Notes: a model not told the origin generated them from the letters alone. DNA of 64,000 nt from Gammaproteobacteria bacterium (GCA_021772975.1 JAJFKY010000016.1:372001-436000); one strand, 5' to 3'. Numbered from the stretch's first letter, positions 45,194-54,708 are shown. Translations and numbers: made by a program.

Positions 45194-45258
45194 TGTCCAG
45201 AAAAGTAATGGGTGTCCAGTATGCTTTTTGTCCAGAAAAGTAATGGGTGTCCAGTATG
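45194..45258. repeat. two tandem 30-bp REP-like units
   Basis: Identical 30-bp units at 45194-45223 and 45229-45258 with a 5-bp spacer. Each reads TGTCCAGAAAAGTAATGGGT continuing GTCCAGTATG. The core TAATGGGTGTCC matches the right end of the RAYT unit (TAATGGATGTCC) 3.3 kb away with one change. Confidence 0.85.
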
Positions 45259-45316
45259 TTTTCCTGTGCGCTGGTAACAGCTATTTGTGCTGCTATTAAT
45301 CGGATAATCAAAATAC

Positions 45317-45352
45317 CAAAAAAAGCCCAGGCATAATACATGCCCAGGCTTT
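45317..45352 (-). terminator. terminator of the small exported protein gene
   Basis: On the minus strand a stem AAGCC..GGCAT / ATGCC..GGCTT with a 2x2 internal mismatch and 5-nt loop is followed by a run of T (A-run at 45318-45324 on +). Confidence 0.7.
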
Positions 45353-45373
45353 TATGCGGTAGCTACATGTCTA

Positions 45374-45841
45374 TCAGTCAAAGCCTTCATATGATGCGGT
45401 TGCACCAGTGGTGGTGAAAGTGCTGTTGTCATTGTTCAGTACAGTGGCATTCAACGTGATAGTTTGATACTGGCGGATAGGCAGGAAACAGGTCGTACTG
45501 CTGGAGTTACAGGAGCCATTTGACCAGAGGATGGTGAAATTGGATGGTGGATTATCCACCCGGAAAACTGCCGTAGTGGTTCTTGCCGTTCCACTATTAT
45601 CACACCAGCCTGTCGTAAATATATCAAAAGCAGGGGTATCTACGAAACAGCTCATGCTGGGCGAGCTTGAGCGGGTCTGATTACTGGCTTGATCCAGCTC
45701 AGGCAGAGATTGTCGCGCCAGGTCCAGATCCTGTGAGCTATCCAGTTCTTGAGCCGCTACGGACTGAGCCAGACCGCCCAATAACAGCAAAGTAGCTGCG
45801 CCAGTAACAATAGATTTACAGTTGGTATTAAAGTTTTTCAT
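45374..45841 (-). CDS. small exported protein of unknown function
   Basis: 155 residues behind GGAGGAATATGA, an excellent ribosome site. A Sec signal peptide (TLLLLGGLAQSVAAQE) is followed by a Ser/Asp/Gln-rich stretch and then a Thr/Asn/Ser-rich, probably beta-sandwich part with four Cys (MSCFVD, GWCDNS, SCNSSSTTC), which could form two disulfides. No family recognised. It is monocistronic with its own terminator, lying in an AT-richer island between REP-like repeats and the empty stretch before the tRNA. Confidence 0.7.
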   Translation of the reverse strand: MKNFNTNCKSIVTGAATLLLLGGLAQSVAAQELDSSQDLDLARQSLPELDQASNQTRSSSPSMSCFVDTPAFDIFTTGWCDNSGTARTTTAVFRVDNPPSNFTILWSNGSCNSSSTTCFLPIRQYQTITLNATVLNNDNSTFTTTGATASYEGFD

Positions 45842-46703
45842 TCATATTCCTCCATGAATATATCTAGATTAACACTGTCTAACAGGTGTGCTGCAAGCTC
45901 TTTAAAACATTATGCATTCTGTGAAACAGCTTGCGAACTATAGAATATAAAAACTTAAATTAAAGTTAATAGGTTATTATTCATCTATAGTTGATCGTTA
46001 GCCATGAAAAATTGATCTTTGTGTAATTTTATTCACCCAGCAACGGGTAAGTTTTTGTAGCACTGGTTAGGTGCGAAATCCAATAATTTTAATTTACCCC
46101 GGATGTTGTAGGTCAAAATTTTATCAGTCTTTTTGGCATGGAAAGCCTGAAGGATTCTCGGTAAAAACCTTCATTTGAAAGTCGGTATTTTGTACTGCGA
46201 GAACAACGAAATAGATGCTGTAAACCAAGCTGTGTAACTGCTTGTCATTAACCCTGTAATAAGCAAGATTGATGATGTTCAGGCACCAGCCCGCGAAGCT
46301 TACTTAACCTTTACTGGCTTTGTCAAAGGCTCGTCAGAGTGAGCCGGCAAGCTGAATCAGACAACCAACAACATAGAGAAAGGCAGCTTTACCGATGAGC
46401 ACAAAATGATAGGTAGCGTATTTATCATTGCTCCGGCGTCTTGGCTCAGATAAGCTATGTGAGAAACTATCCGAGCGGTTGTCCCAGGTTGATGACATAA
46501 CCTATCCAGTAGAACATGAGCAAGTCATGCAAGGTTAGTGGCGCACTATTTAATGTGGTTGCTGCAATCCATGACATCGCTGGCATATGGCATTCAACAG
46601 TAACCACATGCACGACATCTGAGCAGATCCTTTTTTCATTAGACGGTATGAATGTTGGTATGTTTGATAATTCTGCTATAAGCAATTAATTTCATTATAT
46701 ATC
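45842..46703. other. 860-bp AT-rich stretch without a convincing gene
   Basis: Contains the promoter side of the small exported gene and then sequence with stops in all frames. Short open stretches (for example on the minus strand near 46350-46420, reading YHFVLIGKAAFLYVVG) could be remnants of a decayed membrane-protein or transposase gene, but no family is recognisable. I see no RNA gene here. Confidence 0.5.
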
Positions 46704-46780
46704 TGGCGTCCCCGGCAGGAGTCGAACCTGCGACCTAGCGCTTAGGAGGCGCTTGCTCTATCCAGCTGAGCTACGGGGAC
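46704..46780 (-). tRNA. tRNA-Arg(CCT)
   Basis: 77 nt including encoded CCA. Acceptor GTCCCCG pairs with CGGGGAC; D-arm GCTCAGCTGGATAGAGC; anticodon loop CTCCTAA with anticodon CCT between stems AGCGC and GCGCT; T-arm GCAGGTTCGACTCCTGC; discriminator G. Reads AGG codons as arginine. Lies 7 bp beyond the stop of the propeller gene. Confidence 0.96.
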
Positions 46781-46787
46781 GTGGGAA

Positions 46788-47684
46788 CTATTGTACTGAT
46801 TCAACCGCCACCACCGCCAGTTGGTCGGCAGTGGGGTTGATGGCGATGCGGGTGATGCCGCTTAAACCATATTGCTGCAAATCCAGCAACAGCTGCCAGT
46901 GCTGGTCGGCGGGCATGCGGCGATAGAGTTTGCTGCCTGCGGCGTGCCACAGGCTGTCATCTTTGCCGAGGGCGAAATCCTGGCCGTTTTCATACAGGCC
47001 AATGACCGGGATCGGTTCCAGGTTGAGCTGCAGACGCATGATCTGAGCCGGATTCTGGATATAGAACAATTCGCCCCGTTGACTGACCTGCAGGCCGCGC
47101 CCGATATCCTGGCTGAGTACCGTGCCGCTGTCGCTGGACGGTTGCCATAACTCCAGGCGGTTCGGCTGATCCTGTTCAGCATCGCCAAGTACGAATAGAG
47201 CAAGACTGTCAGCACTTAGCCAGGCATGGTAGCCGACCGGTTCGGCCCTGACGATACGCCGTTCAGGGCGTTCGGAATCAGGAAAAACCGACCACAGTTC
47301 CTGGCGGCCATCGCTCTGCACCCGCACCATCGAGATGCCGGGTGAATTCGGGATAGGCAGGGGGGAGAATTCACTGAGCTTGGTACGGGTAACCGGACGG
47401 GAAGCGCCGCTAGTCAGATCCAGCCGCCAGATATCGGTGTAACCCAGGCCATCAGCGGCCAGTTCTCCACGAGAATAATACAGCCACCGGCCATCGTCAC
47501 TGAAGGCAGGCTGATTATCATAGCCGGCACGCTGGGTGGCTGGACTGAGCCTGATCGACGGCAGACTGCTGATATCAAGTAACCAGATATCCGTGCCGGG
47601 TAATTCAAACTGAGCCCAGCCGCTGATCGGCAGTAACAGGCATGCCAGCACAATTGTGTACCAGTGATTGGATCGTTTTGCCAT
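46788..47684 (-). CDS. exported TolB-like beta-propeller protein
   Basis: 298 residues from the ATG at 47684, where AGGAAT lies at the right distance; the frame is open 21 bases further. Signal peptide LACLLLPISGWAQ. WD40-like turns of the TolB type: AFSDDGRWLYYSRG, GYTDIWRLDLTSG, QSDGRQELWSVFP and SADSLALFVLGD. It probably serves as a scaffold or sensor in the periplasm; no catalytic feature. Follows rnd by 10 bp, so the two share a transcript. Confidence 0.78.
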   Translation of the reverse strand: MAKRSNHWYTIVLACLLLPISGWAQFELPGTDIWLLDISSLPSIRLSPATQRAGYDNQPAFSDDGRWLYYSRGELAADGLGYTDIWRLDLTSGASRPVTRTKLSEFSPLPIPNSPGISMVRVQSDGRQELWSVFPDSERPERRIVRAEPVGYHAWLSADSLALFVLGDAEQDQPNRLELWQPSSDSGTVLSQDIGRGLQVSQRGELFYIQNPAQIMRLQLNLEPIPVIGLYENGQDFALGKDDSLWHAAGSKLYRRMPADQHWQLLLDLQQYGLSGITRIAINPTADQLAVVAVESVQ

Positions 47685-47694
47685 CGTGTATTCC

Positions 47695-48903
47695 TCAGCC
47701 GGCATTTAACACCGTGCGCAAACGGTTATTCAGCAGGCCGGCGCGCCAGCCACCCAGCAGCATGCTGTCGTCCGTGGTTGAATAACTATTCTGCAGCGCC
47801 TGCAGGATTCTTTTACTGGCCAGCAGCGTCGGTTCGACATTCAACTCCGAGGCCACTGATTTAACCGTGGCCTGCAGGGCTGATAACTGTTGACGTTCCG
47901 CCGGTGCTGGCCGGCCCGGTAGCTCGGGTAGTGGCGCAGCGGGCTCATCAGCCAGCAATTGCGGCAGAGTTTCGGCGTAACGGCGTGCGCTTTTGGGGTG
48001 CAATTCAGCCAGTTGCTGAATATCCTGTGCCACCACGCTGGTTTGCCTGGCGAGCCTGTCAGTAGCCAGCCTGGCCACTTCCACCAGTTCAGTATCGTTG
48101 AGCACGAAGCTGCGGGGCAGGTTACGCTCTCTGGCCTGTTGATCTCGCCAGCGGGCCAGCCGTTGCAGATAGGCCAGGCCATAACCATTCAGCCTGCCGG
48201 CGCCTTTGACGCGCAAATACAATGCGTCGAGATTGACCGGCTGCTGCGCCTGGCGGGTCAACTGCAGCATATCCTGCTGATGCCAGCTCAGGCGCTCACT
48301 GGCCTGCAGGCGGTGATATAGAATGTCTGCCGCCAGCGGCAGATAAGCCACATCGTTACTGGCATAAATAATCTGGGCGTCGCTCAGCGGGCGTTGCAGC
48401 CAGTTGCTGCGCGAGGGGCCTTTGCTCAGTTCGATCGGCAGTAGATCCGTGATCAGATGCTCATACGCCAGTTGCAGCGGAAAACCGAGCATGGCAGCCG
48501 CTACCTGGCTGTCGAAAAAAGGTTCTGGAACCACGTCCAGATGCTGCCAGAGTATTTCCAGATCTTCACCGGCGCTGTGCAGTACTTTGATGATATCCGG
48601 ATTGCTGAATAAATCCGCCAGCGGATCAAGGTTATCCAAAGCGGGAACATCCAGCAGCCAGACCGTTTGCGCATCTGATATCTGTACCAATCCCAAATTC
48701 GCATAATAGGTACGTTCGCGCACGAATTCCGTATCGATAGCCAGCATGCCCATGGCGGTGTCCGGGCTGTTGGTACGCTGGCTGCCCGCTTGACGTGACC
48801 AGGCTTTTGCGGCTCGCGCCAAACCACTGGAAGTGTCTATCCAGATGGGGTTTTGCGCTGCGTTGCGCGCGCCAGTGAGGCGCTCAGTGGTGATTTTCAG
48901 CAT
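47695..48903 (-). CDS. rnd: ribonuclease D
   Basis: 402 residues. The DEDD exonuclease motifs are MLAIDTEFVRERTYYANLGL (Exo I), HSAGEDLEILW (Exo II) and IIYASNDVAYLPL (Exo III), followed by two HRDC domains. RNase D trims the 3' ends of tRNA and other stable RNA. An extension of about 50 residues before Exo I, with the segment MLKITTERLTGARNAAQNPI, is somewhat longer than in E. coli. It heads the rnd-propeller pair, next to tRNA-Arg. Confidence 0.94.
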   Translation of the reverse strand: MLKITTERLTGARNAAQNPIWIDTSSGLARAAKAWSRQAGSQRTNSPDTAMGMLAIDTEFVRERTYYANLGLVQISDAQTVWLLDVPALDNLDPLADLFSNPDIIKVLHSAGEDLEILWQHLDVVPEPFFDSQVAAAMLGFPLQLAYEHLITDLLPIELSKGPSRSNWLQRPLSDAQIIYASNDVAYLPLAADILYHRLQASERLSWHQQDMLQLTRQAQQPVNLDALYLRVKGAGRLNGYGLAYLQRLARWRDQQARERNLPRSFVLNDTELVEVARLATDRLARQTSVVAQDIQQLAELHPKSARRYAETLPQLLADEPAAPLPELPGRPAPAERQQLSALQATVKSVASELNVEPTLLASKRILQALQNSYSTTDDSMLLGGWRAGLLNNRLRTVLNAG

Positions 48904-49027
48904 AGTATTTGGTGTTGGCCGGGACGCGCTAACCTTGTGAAGGTAGGGGCAGTGTATTATCTTTCACGTCCATATGGGGCACAAGACCCATAACCAGATC
49001 AGACTAGACCAGACCAGACCAGCAGGT

Positions 49028-51136
49028 ATGAAATGTATGCTTAAGATAATTTTGTTGGCCATATCGATCAGCTTTGCCTGGTCAGTAATGGCACAGGAAA
49101 GTGGGGAAAACAGTGATCAGGCTGAGCCCGTCAGCGCTAGTGAAGCTGCCGAAGCCGACGGCGGCGAAGCTGAGGGCGATGATGATACTTTGCCGGCCGA
49201 GGGCCAGACTGGTGCTGGCGACAATGCAGGGAGCGATGGTCAGACTGCCGCACCCGCTGAACTAACAGACGACCCGGCACAACCTCCAGCAGACGATACC
49301 GCGGTGGATTCAAGTGCGGCGACAACAGCTGTCAGCGATGATGCTTCGGCAGAAGTTCCGGCCGATGGCGTGTCCGGCGATGCTGGTTCCGCGGTTGAGG
49401 TTGAGCAGGGACCTGGCGAAGATCAACCGCCGGCAGAGCGCCAGCGTCGGCAAATTCGCCGCCTGGGTGATATTGACCGGGATGCGGAAAGCGAATGGAC
49501 CCTGGACATTCCACAAGGTCTTATTATCCAGCAGCAGCCCAGTTTTAATGTACAGGTACCTGATCAGCAGCTTAATGACCAGTTGCAGCAGGTGTTGATC
49601 CAGCAGGCCAATAACCCTGACTCGGAAACCGTGGCGGAAGCTGTTGAAGGTGTGCTGCAAAACATTGAACAAAACGCGGATGTCAGCCTGGAGAATGGCC
49701 AGTTGCAGCAGGCGGCGGCTTATCTCAATGCGATCAATACCCTGGCGGCTGAGCGTCCAGGTCTGGTCGAACGCCAGGCTCGCCTGCAAAGTCTGCGTGA
49801 TGTCGAAGCGCTGCAGGCGCAATTGACGCAGGCCTTTGTGGATGATCGCCTGTTACAGCCCGAGGCGGACAATGCACTGAGTTATATCAACCAGATACTG
49901 ACAATTGATCCGGACAATGAACAGGCGCTTACCAGCCGCGATGAACTTCAGCAGCGGCTTCTGGAGCGGGCCACTGTGATGGGCAATGAGCTGGCCTTTG
50001 AACAGGCTGGCGAGATGCTTGATCAGATTGAGGAGATTGGCGGAAACGCTGATATTGCAGCCGTGCGACAGTTGATCCAGGGACAACGTCTGGCGCATGC
50101 CGCGGATTTGGAAAATCGTTCGCGCACTGCTCTGGATGCCGGCAATATTGATCTGGCTGAGCAGTTAATGAACGAATTAATAGCGTTGGGCGATGCGGAT
50201 GCTTCCGCCGAAGCTCTGCGTAAGAGCATAGCTGATGTCCGCCAGTACGGCGGGATGGTGCCGGGACAGGTATTCCGGGACAGCTATGACGGCGGCAACT
50301 CCGAGGGCCCGGTGATGATGGTATTGCCGGCCGGCAGCTTTATGATGGGTTCGCCCGAGTCCGAGCCTAATCGCCGTGACAGTGAAAGCCCTCTTTTCCG
50401 GGTCACTTTCGCGCGCGGCTTTGCCTTGTCTCAGCGCGAAGTCAGCGTGGCGGAATTTCGCCGTTTTATCCAAAGTTCAGGCTACCGGACTGATGCTGAG
50501 CGATTTCGGGAAAGTTCCTACTACGATGAAGACACCGGCCGTCTGGCAACCGGCGCGATGACCTGGCAAAACGATTATTCAGGCGGGCGGGCTGATAATG
50601 ATGAACCGGTCCTGCATGTGTCGTGGAATGATGCCAATGCCTATGCTGAATGGCTGGCCGATATCACCCAGCGGCGCTATCGTCTGCCCAGCGAGGCAGA
50701 GCTGGAATATGCTATTCGTGGCGGAACCCAGAGCACGTACTGGTGGGGGGATGCGGAACCGCCTCAGGATGAGATTGAGAATGTGACCGGTTCCGGTGAT
50801 ATTTCAACCTCCCGGCGGCGCTGGAATGATGCTTTTGATGATTATGAGGATGGCTATTGGGGACCTGCACCGGTGGCCACTATGTCAGCCAATCCGTTTG
50901 GTTTGTTTGATATCAATGGCAACGTCAAGGAATGGTCAGCTGACTGCTGGCACGTCAACTACAACCGCGCGCCGGAAGATGGTTCAGCCTGGATCAACCC
51001 AGGTTGTGAGTCACGCGTGGTGCGGGGCGCGGACTGGAGCAGTACGCCTGCTCAGAGCCGATCCGCAATGCGCATTTCCGCGCGTATGCAGACCCGTGGT
51101 CCGCGGGTCGGAATACGCGTGGCGCGTGATCTGTAG
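49028..51136 (+). CDS. exported protein with C-terminal FGE/SUMF1-type domain
   Basis: About 702 residues from the ATG at 49028; ATG 49037 also possible. Signal peptide LAISISFAWSVMAQE. Then an acidic Ala/Asp/Glu-rich region (about 20-140), a Gln/Leu-rich helical repeat region (about 175-400) and an FGE-sulfatase domain (about 425-702): VLPAGSFMMGSPESEPNRRD, VSWNDANAYAEWL, YRLPSEAELEYAIRGG, NPFGLFDINGNVKEW, RVVRGADW. The Cys pair of true formylglycine-generating enzymes is not evident, so a binding or structural role is more likely. Confidence 0.83.
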   Translation: MKCMLKIILLAISISFAWSVMAQESGENSDQAEPVSASEAAEADGGEAEGDDDTLPAEGQTGAGDNAGSDGQTAAPAELTDDPAQPPADDTAVDSSAATTAVSDDASAEVPADGVSGDAGSAVEVEQGPGEDQPPAERQRRQIRRLGDIDRDAESEWTLDIPQGLIIQQQPSFNVQVPDQQLNDQLQQVLIQQANNPDSETVAEAVEGVLQNIEQNADVSLENGQLQQAAAYLNAINTLAAERPGLVERQARLQSLRDVEALQAQLTQAFVDDRLLQPEADNALSYINQILTIDPDNEQALTSRDELQQRLLERATVMGNELAFEQAGEMLDQIEEIGGNADIAAVRQLIQGQRLAHAADLENRSRTALDAGNIDLAEQLMNELIALGDADASAEALRKSIADVRQYGGMVPGQVFRDSYDGGNSEGPVMMVLPAGSFMMGSPESEPNRRDSESPLFRVTFARGFALSQREVSVAEFRRFIQSSGYRTDAERFRESSYYDEDTGRLATGAMTWQNDYSGGRADNDEPVLHVSWNDANAYAEWLADITQRRYRLPSEAELEYAIRGGTQSTYWWGDAEPPQDEIENVTGSGDISTSRRRWNDAFDDYEDGYWGPAPVATMSANPFGLFDINGNVKEWSADCWHVNYNRAPEDGSAWINPGCESRVVRGADWSSTPAQSRSAMRISARMQTRGPRVGIRVARDL

Positions 51137-51148
51137 CCGCGCCTTCGG

Positions 51149-52633
51149 TTACAGAATATCCGGCGCCAGCAAGGCGCCCTCGCGCAGTAACTGCGCACAC
51201 AGTTCAATATCAGAGCCGACTTCGTAATCGGAGTCGGCGTGCTGGATGTGCTCGCGCATCCGAGCGTGGGCATGCGCCACGTGAGCGCCGGGTTTTAACG
51301 GTAAGCGAAAATCCAGTGCCTGGGCCGAGGTCAGTAATTCCACTGCCAGCGCCCATTCGGTGTTTTGCAGCACCTGCAGCAGCTTCAATGCGCTGATTGA
51401 ACCCATGCTGACATGATCTTCCTGGCCCAGGCTGGAAGGGATTGAGTCAACACTGGCCGGATGACACAACACCTTGTTCTCGGAAACCAGCGCGGCCGCG
51501 GTATATTGCGGAATCATAAATCCGGAATTGACGCCGGTGTCCTGCATCAGTAAACGCGGCAAACCATCGTGGCCTTCCAGCAGCAGGTAAGTGCGCCGCT
51601 CGGAAATGCTGGCCAGTTCGGCCAGTGCGATGGCGGTGTAATCCATTGCCAGCGCCAGTGGCTGGCCATGGAAGTTGCCGGCCGAAACAATATCACCATT
51701 GTCCATAACCAGCGGGTTGTCGGTGACTGAGTTGATTTCAGTTTCCATGATATCGATGGCGTGCTGGATAGCCTGGCGGCTGGCGCCGTGTACCTGGGGC
51801 ACGCAGCGCAGACAGTACGGATCCTGTACTTTGCCGCAATCACGGTGTGAATCCAGGATTTCGCTGTCTGCCAGTAACCTGCGGATATTGGCTGCGACCT
51901 GCTGCTGGCCGGCATGTGGCCGCAAGGCGTGCACCCTGGCATCAAATGGCTGGGCGCTGCCCTGCAGCGCTTCCAGGCTCATCGCCGCCAGTAGGTCAGC
52001 GTTGCGCATCAGCGTCAGCGCCCGTTGCAGCACGTAAACCCCATAGCCGCTCATTAATTGCGTGCCATTGATCAGTGCCAGCCCATCCTTGGCGGCCAGC
52101 TTGACGGGTTCGCGCTGACATTGCAGCAGGGCTTCGGCGCCATTTATCACGCTGTCGTGCTGTTCTCCCCAGACCCGACCACGTCCGATCAGCGGTAGTG
52201 CCAGATGCGCCAGCGGCGCCAGATCGCCAGAGGCGCCCAGACTCCCCCGGCTGGGTATCCAGGGGGTAATTTGTTGTTCCCAGAAAGTCAGCAGCAGCTC
52301 AAAAGTCGGCCAGGAAATACCGGAGAATCCCAGCGACAGCGAGTGTAGCTTCAGGCCCAGCATGATTCGGCTGATGGCTGGTGGCACCGGCTCGCCCACA
52401 CCGCAGGCATGGCTGAGCAGCAGGTTACGCTGTAAATCCGCCAATGCTGAATCATCAATACGCCGATTGGCCAGAGCGCCGAAACCGGTGTTGATGCCGT
52501 AATAAGCCTTGCCATCCAGCAAGGCGCGTTCCACGTGCGCGCGTGAAGCGTGCAGACGCTCTGGATTACCCCGGATTTGCTGCAGGCTGCGGGCCAGGTC
52601 GTGATCAAAATTAGCGATGGTTAAATTGTGCAT
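51149..52633 (-). CDS. hutH: histidine ammonia-lyase
   Basis: About 494 residues from the ATG at 52633; the upstream ATG at 52666 would add 11 residues. YYGINTGFGALANRRI is the N-terminal signature and the MIO-forming triad Ala-Ser-Gly lies in SRGSLGASGDLAPLAH (about 128-143). LINGTQLMSGYGVYV and SSLGQEDHVSMGS are also conserved. It deaminates L-histidine to urocanate. No hutU, hutI or hutG is adjacent, so the pathway genes must be elsewhere if present. Converges on the FGE-type gene, 12 bp away. Confidence 0.93.
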   Translation of the reverse strand: MHNLTIANFDHDLARSLQQIRGNPERLHASRAHVERALLDGKAYYGINTGFGALANRRIDDSALADLQRNLLLSHACGVGEPVPPAISRIMLGLKLHSLSLGFSGISWPTFELLLTFWEQQITPWIPSRGSLGASGDLAPLAHLALPLIGRGRVWGEQHDSVINGAEALLQCQREPVKLAAKDGLALINGTQLMSGYGVYVLQRALTLMRNADLLAAMSLEALQGSAQPFDARVHALRPHAGQQQVAANIRRLLADSEILDSHRDCGKVQDPYCLRCVPQVHGASRQAIQHAIDIMETEINSVTDNPLVMDNGDIVSAGNFHGQPLALAMDYTAIALAELASISERRTYLLLEGHDGLPRLLMQDTGVNSGFMIPQYTAAALVSENKVLCHPASVDSIPSSLGQEDHVSMGSISALKLLQVLQNTEWALAVELLTSAQALDFRLPLKPGAHVAHAHARMREHIQHADSDYEVGSDIELCAQLLREGALLAPDIL

Positions 52634-52827
52634 GGGTGAATTATCACTTCCGCCGTTGCCTGCCACAAGGCGGAGTCAGTAATCGGTGAGTTTTTATGGT
52701 CTGTAATAGTGCTCTGCTGGCTATGCTGCCGCTGATCGAACCGATCCGCGGCCAGCGCCGGTCAGCTTGACTGCGCCATTCAGATCAGAGTTAATGCATC
52801 TGTCCGCTAATCTGGAGTAATCGTTTA

Positions 52828-53328
52828 ATGATACTTAATACGCTGTTTCGTCCCCGTATCTGGTTCAGCCTGGTCGTGCTGGCGGTGGTTGCACTGCTGG
52901 GTTATGCCTATTACGTGCAATACCAACTGTTGTTGGAGCCATGCCCGCTATGCATTCTGCAGCGCATAGCGTTTTTAGCGATGGGGCTGATCGCATTGCT
53001 GGCGGTGCTGCACAATCCGGGTGTGAAAGGTCATTGGGTTTACGGCGGTCTGGTGATGATTGCCGGCATTATCGGCAGCCTGATTGCCGGCCGGCATGTA
53101 TGGCTGCAAAATCTGCCGCCGGACCGGGTGCCTGACTGTGGGCCGGGGCTTGGCTATATGCTGGAAAACTTCCCGCTGGCGGAAGTCTGGCAAACCGTGT
53201 TGCACGGCTCTGGCAGTTGCGCCACGGTTGACTGGCAATTTTTGGGTTTAAGCATGCCGACGTGGACACTGGTATGTTACGTTGTACTGAGCTTAGGCAC
53301 TTTGATGACTCTGATAAGGACAAGATAA
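52828..53328 (+). CDS. dsbB: disulfide bond formation protein DsbB
   Basis: 166 residues, four membrane segments. The first periplasmic loop has EPCPLCILQR (CxxC) and the second holds Cys104-type residues in PDCGPGLGYMLENFPL ... HGSGSCATVDW, the redox pair that reoxidises DsbA. Electrons pass to quinone. Gene ends 3 bp before the aroG-type gene. Confidence 0.94.
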   Translation: MILNTLFRPRIWFSLVVLAVVALLGYAYYVQYQLLLEPCPLCILQRIAFLAMGLIALLAVLHNPGVKGHWVYGGLVMIAGIIGSLIAGRHVWLQNLPPDRVPDCGPGLGYMLENFPLAEVWQTVLHGSGSCATVDWQFLGLSMPTWTLVCYVVLSLGTLMTLIRTR

Positions 53329-53331
53329 ACC

Positions 53332-54708
53332 ATGCAACAGGCATTACACGCGCTGGATGCGCATAACTGGCGGATTGATTCCTGGCACGATAAACCGGCG
53401 CGTCAGCAGGCCAGTTATCCGGATCAGCAGGCGCTGGCGGATACTTTGAGTCAACTCAATCAATTACCGCCACTGGTTACCTCCTGGGAAATCAATACCC
53501 TGCGGCAGGAACTGGCGTTGGCGCAACAGGGCAAACGTTTCATACTGCAGGGCGGTGACTGTTCCGAGAACTTTCACGAATGCACTTCACCGGTGATTAC
53601 CAATCGTCTGAAAGTACTGCTGCAGATGTCGCTGGTGCTGACCCATGGTCTGGAGATGCCGGTGGTGCGCGTCGGGCGTTTTGCCGGACAGTATGCCAAG
53701 CCGCGTTCTTCGGATATCGAAACCCGCGGCGACGTGAGCCTGCCCAGCTATCGTGGTGATCTGGTCAACGGACCGGAATTTACCCCCGAGTCACGTATTC
53801 CCGATCCGCGCCGCCTGCTGCGCGGACATGCGCGTTCTGCTTTGACCATGAACTTTGTGCGCGCCCTGGTTGATGGTGGTTTTGCGGATCTGCATCATCC
53901 TGAATACTGGAACCTGAACTGGCTGGAACATTCCCCTCTGGCCAAGGAATTTCAGCGCATTGCCGATGATATTGAGCAGTCCATCCGGTTTATGGAAACC
54001 GTCACCGGTAAAACCGCGGGCACGCTCAGACGCACGGATTTTTATACTTCGCATGAAGCACTGCATTTGCATTATGAGCAGGCCATGACCCGCCAGGTCC
54101 CGCGGGTGGATGGCTGGCACAACCTGTCAGCTCATTTTCCCTGGATTGGCATGCGTACCGCGGAACTGGATGGCGCCCATGTCGAGTTTTTCCGGGGTAT
54201 CCGCAACCCGATTGCCATTAAGATTGGTCCGGGGATGAGCAGTGACTGGCTGCGGGGCTTGCTGGAAGTGCTTGATCCCGGACGTGAAGCGGGCCGTATT
54301 ACGTTAATCCATCGTATGGGCGCCAAGCATATCGCGGAACATCTGCCGGCGCTGATACGCACGGTCAAATCCACTGACCACGCGGTCACCTGGGTGTGTG
54401 ATCCGATGCATGGCAATACGGAAAGTACCGCCCAGGGTATCAAAACCCGCCGTTTTGAGAACATCCAGTCAGAACTCGAACAGGCCTTTGATCTGCATGC
54501 AGACTGCGGTTCAATTTTAGGCGGCGTACATCTGGAATTAACCGGTGAAGATGTTACCGAGTGCACCGGCGGTGCGCGGGCGCTATCCGATACGGATCTG
54601 CAGCGGGCTTACAAATCCACCGTCGACCCACGCTTGAATTATGAGCAGGCCATTGAGCTGGCGATGTTGATTGTGCGTAAGCATCAGCAGATTGCAGCAG
54701 CAAACTGA
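53332..54708 (+). CDS. class II (plant-type) 3-deoxy-7-phosphoheptulonate synthase
   Basis: 458 residues. Distinctive class II motifs: WSWEINTLRQEL-type substrate helix (here TSWEINTLRQELALAQQGKR), LQGGDCSENFHECTSP, VRVGRFAGQYAKPRSS, PSYRGDLVNG, YTSHEALHLHYEQAMTR and WVCDPMHGNT. It condenses phosphoenolpyruvate and erythrose 4-phosphate as the first shikimate step. Class II enzymes are less usual in gammaproteobacteria than class I. Tight linkage to dsbB (3 bp) is probably accidental co-transcription. A peroxiredoxin-like gene follows. Confidence 0.94.
   Translation: MQQALHALDAHNWRIDSWHDKPARQQASYPDQQALADTLSQLNQLPPLVTSWEINTLRQELALAQQGKRFILQGGDCSENFHECTSPVITNRLKVLLQMSLVLTHGLEMPVVRVGRFAGQYAKPRSSDIETRGDVSLPSYRGDLVNGPEFTPESRIPDPRRLLRGHARSALTMNFVRALVDGGFADLHHPEYWNLNWLEHSPLAKEFQRIADDIEQSIRFMETVTGKTAGTLRRTDFYTSHEALHLHYEQAMTRQVPRVDGWHNLSAHFPWIGMRTAELDGAHVEFFRGIRNPIAIKIGPGMSSDWLRGLLEVLDPGREAGRITLIHRMGAKHIAEHLPALIRTVKSTDHAVTWVCDPMHGNTESTAQGIKTRRFENIQSELEQAFDLHADCGSILGGVHLELTGEDVTECTGGARALSDTDLQRAYKSTVDPRLNYEQAIELAMLIVRKHQQIAAAN

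Noticed and set aside
45194-45258. CRISPR-like direct repeats
   Set aside because: Two units with a 5-bp spacer and no cas genes. They match the RAYT ends and are REP-like.
46467-46685. 72-codon open frame on the minus strand before the tRNA
   Set aside because: No ribosome site, no recognisable motif and it lies in a stretch of decayed sequence.
49003-49022. Tandem GACCA units upstream of the FGE-type gene
   Set aside because: Only three to four units of five bases, just before the start codon. Probably chance or a minor slippage tract.
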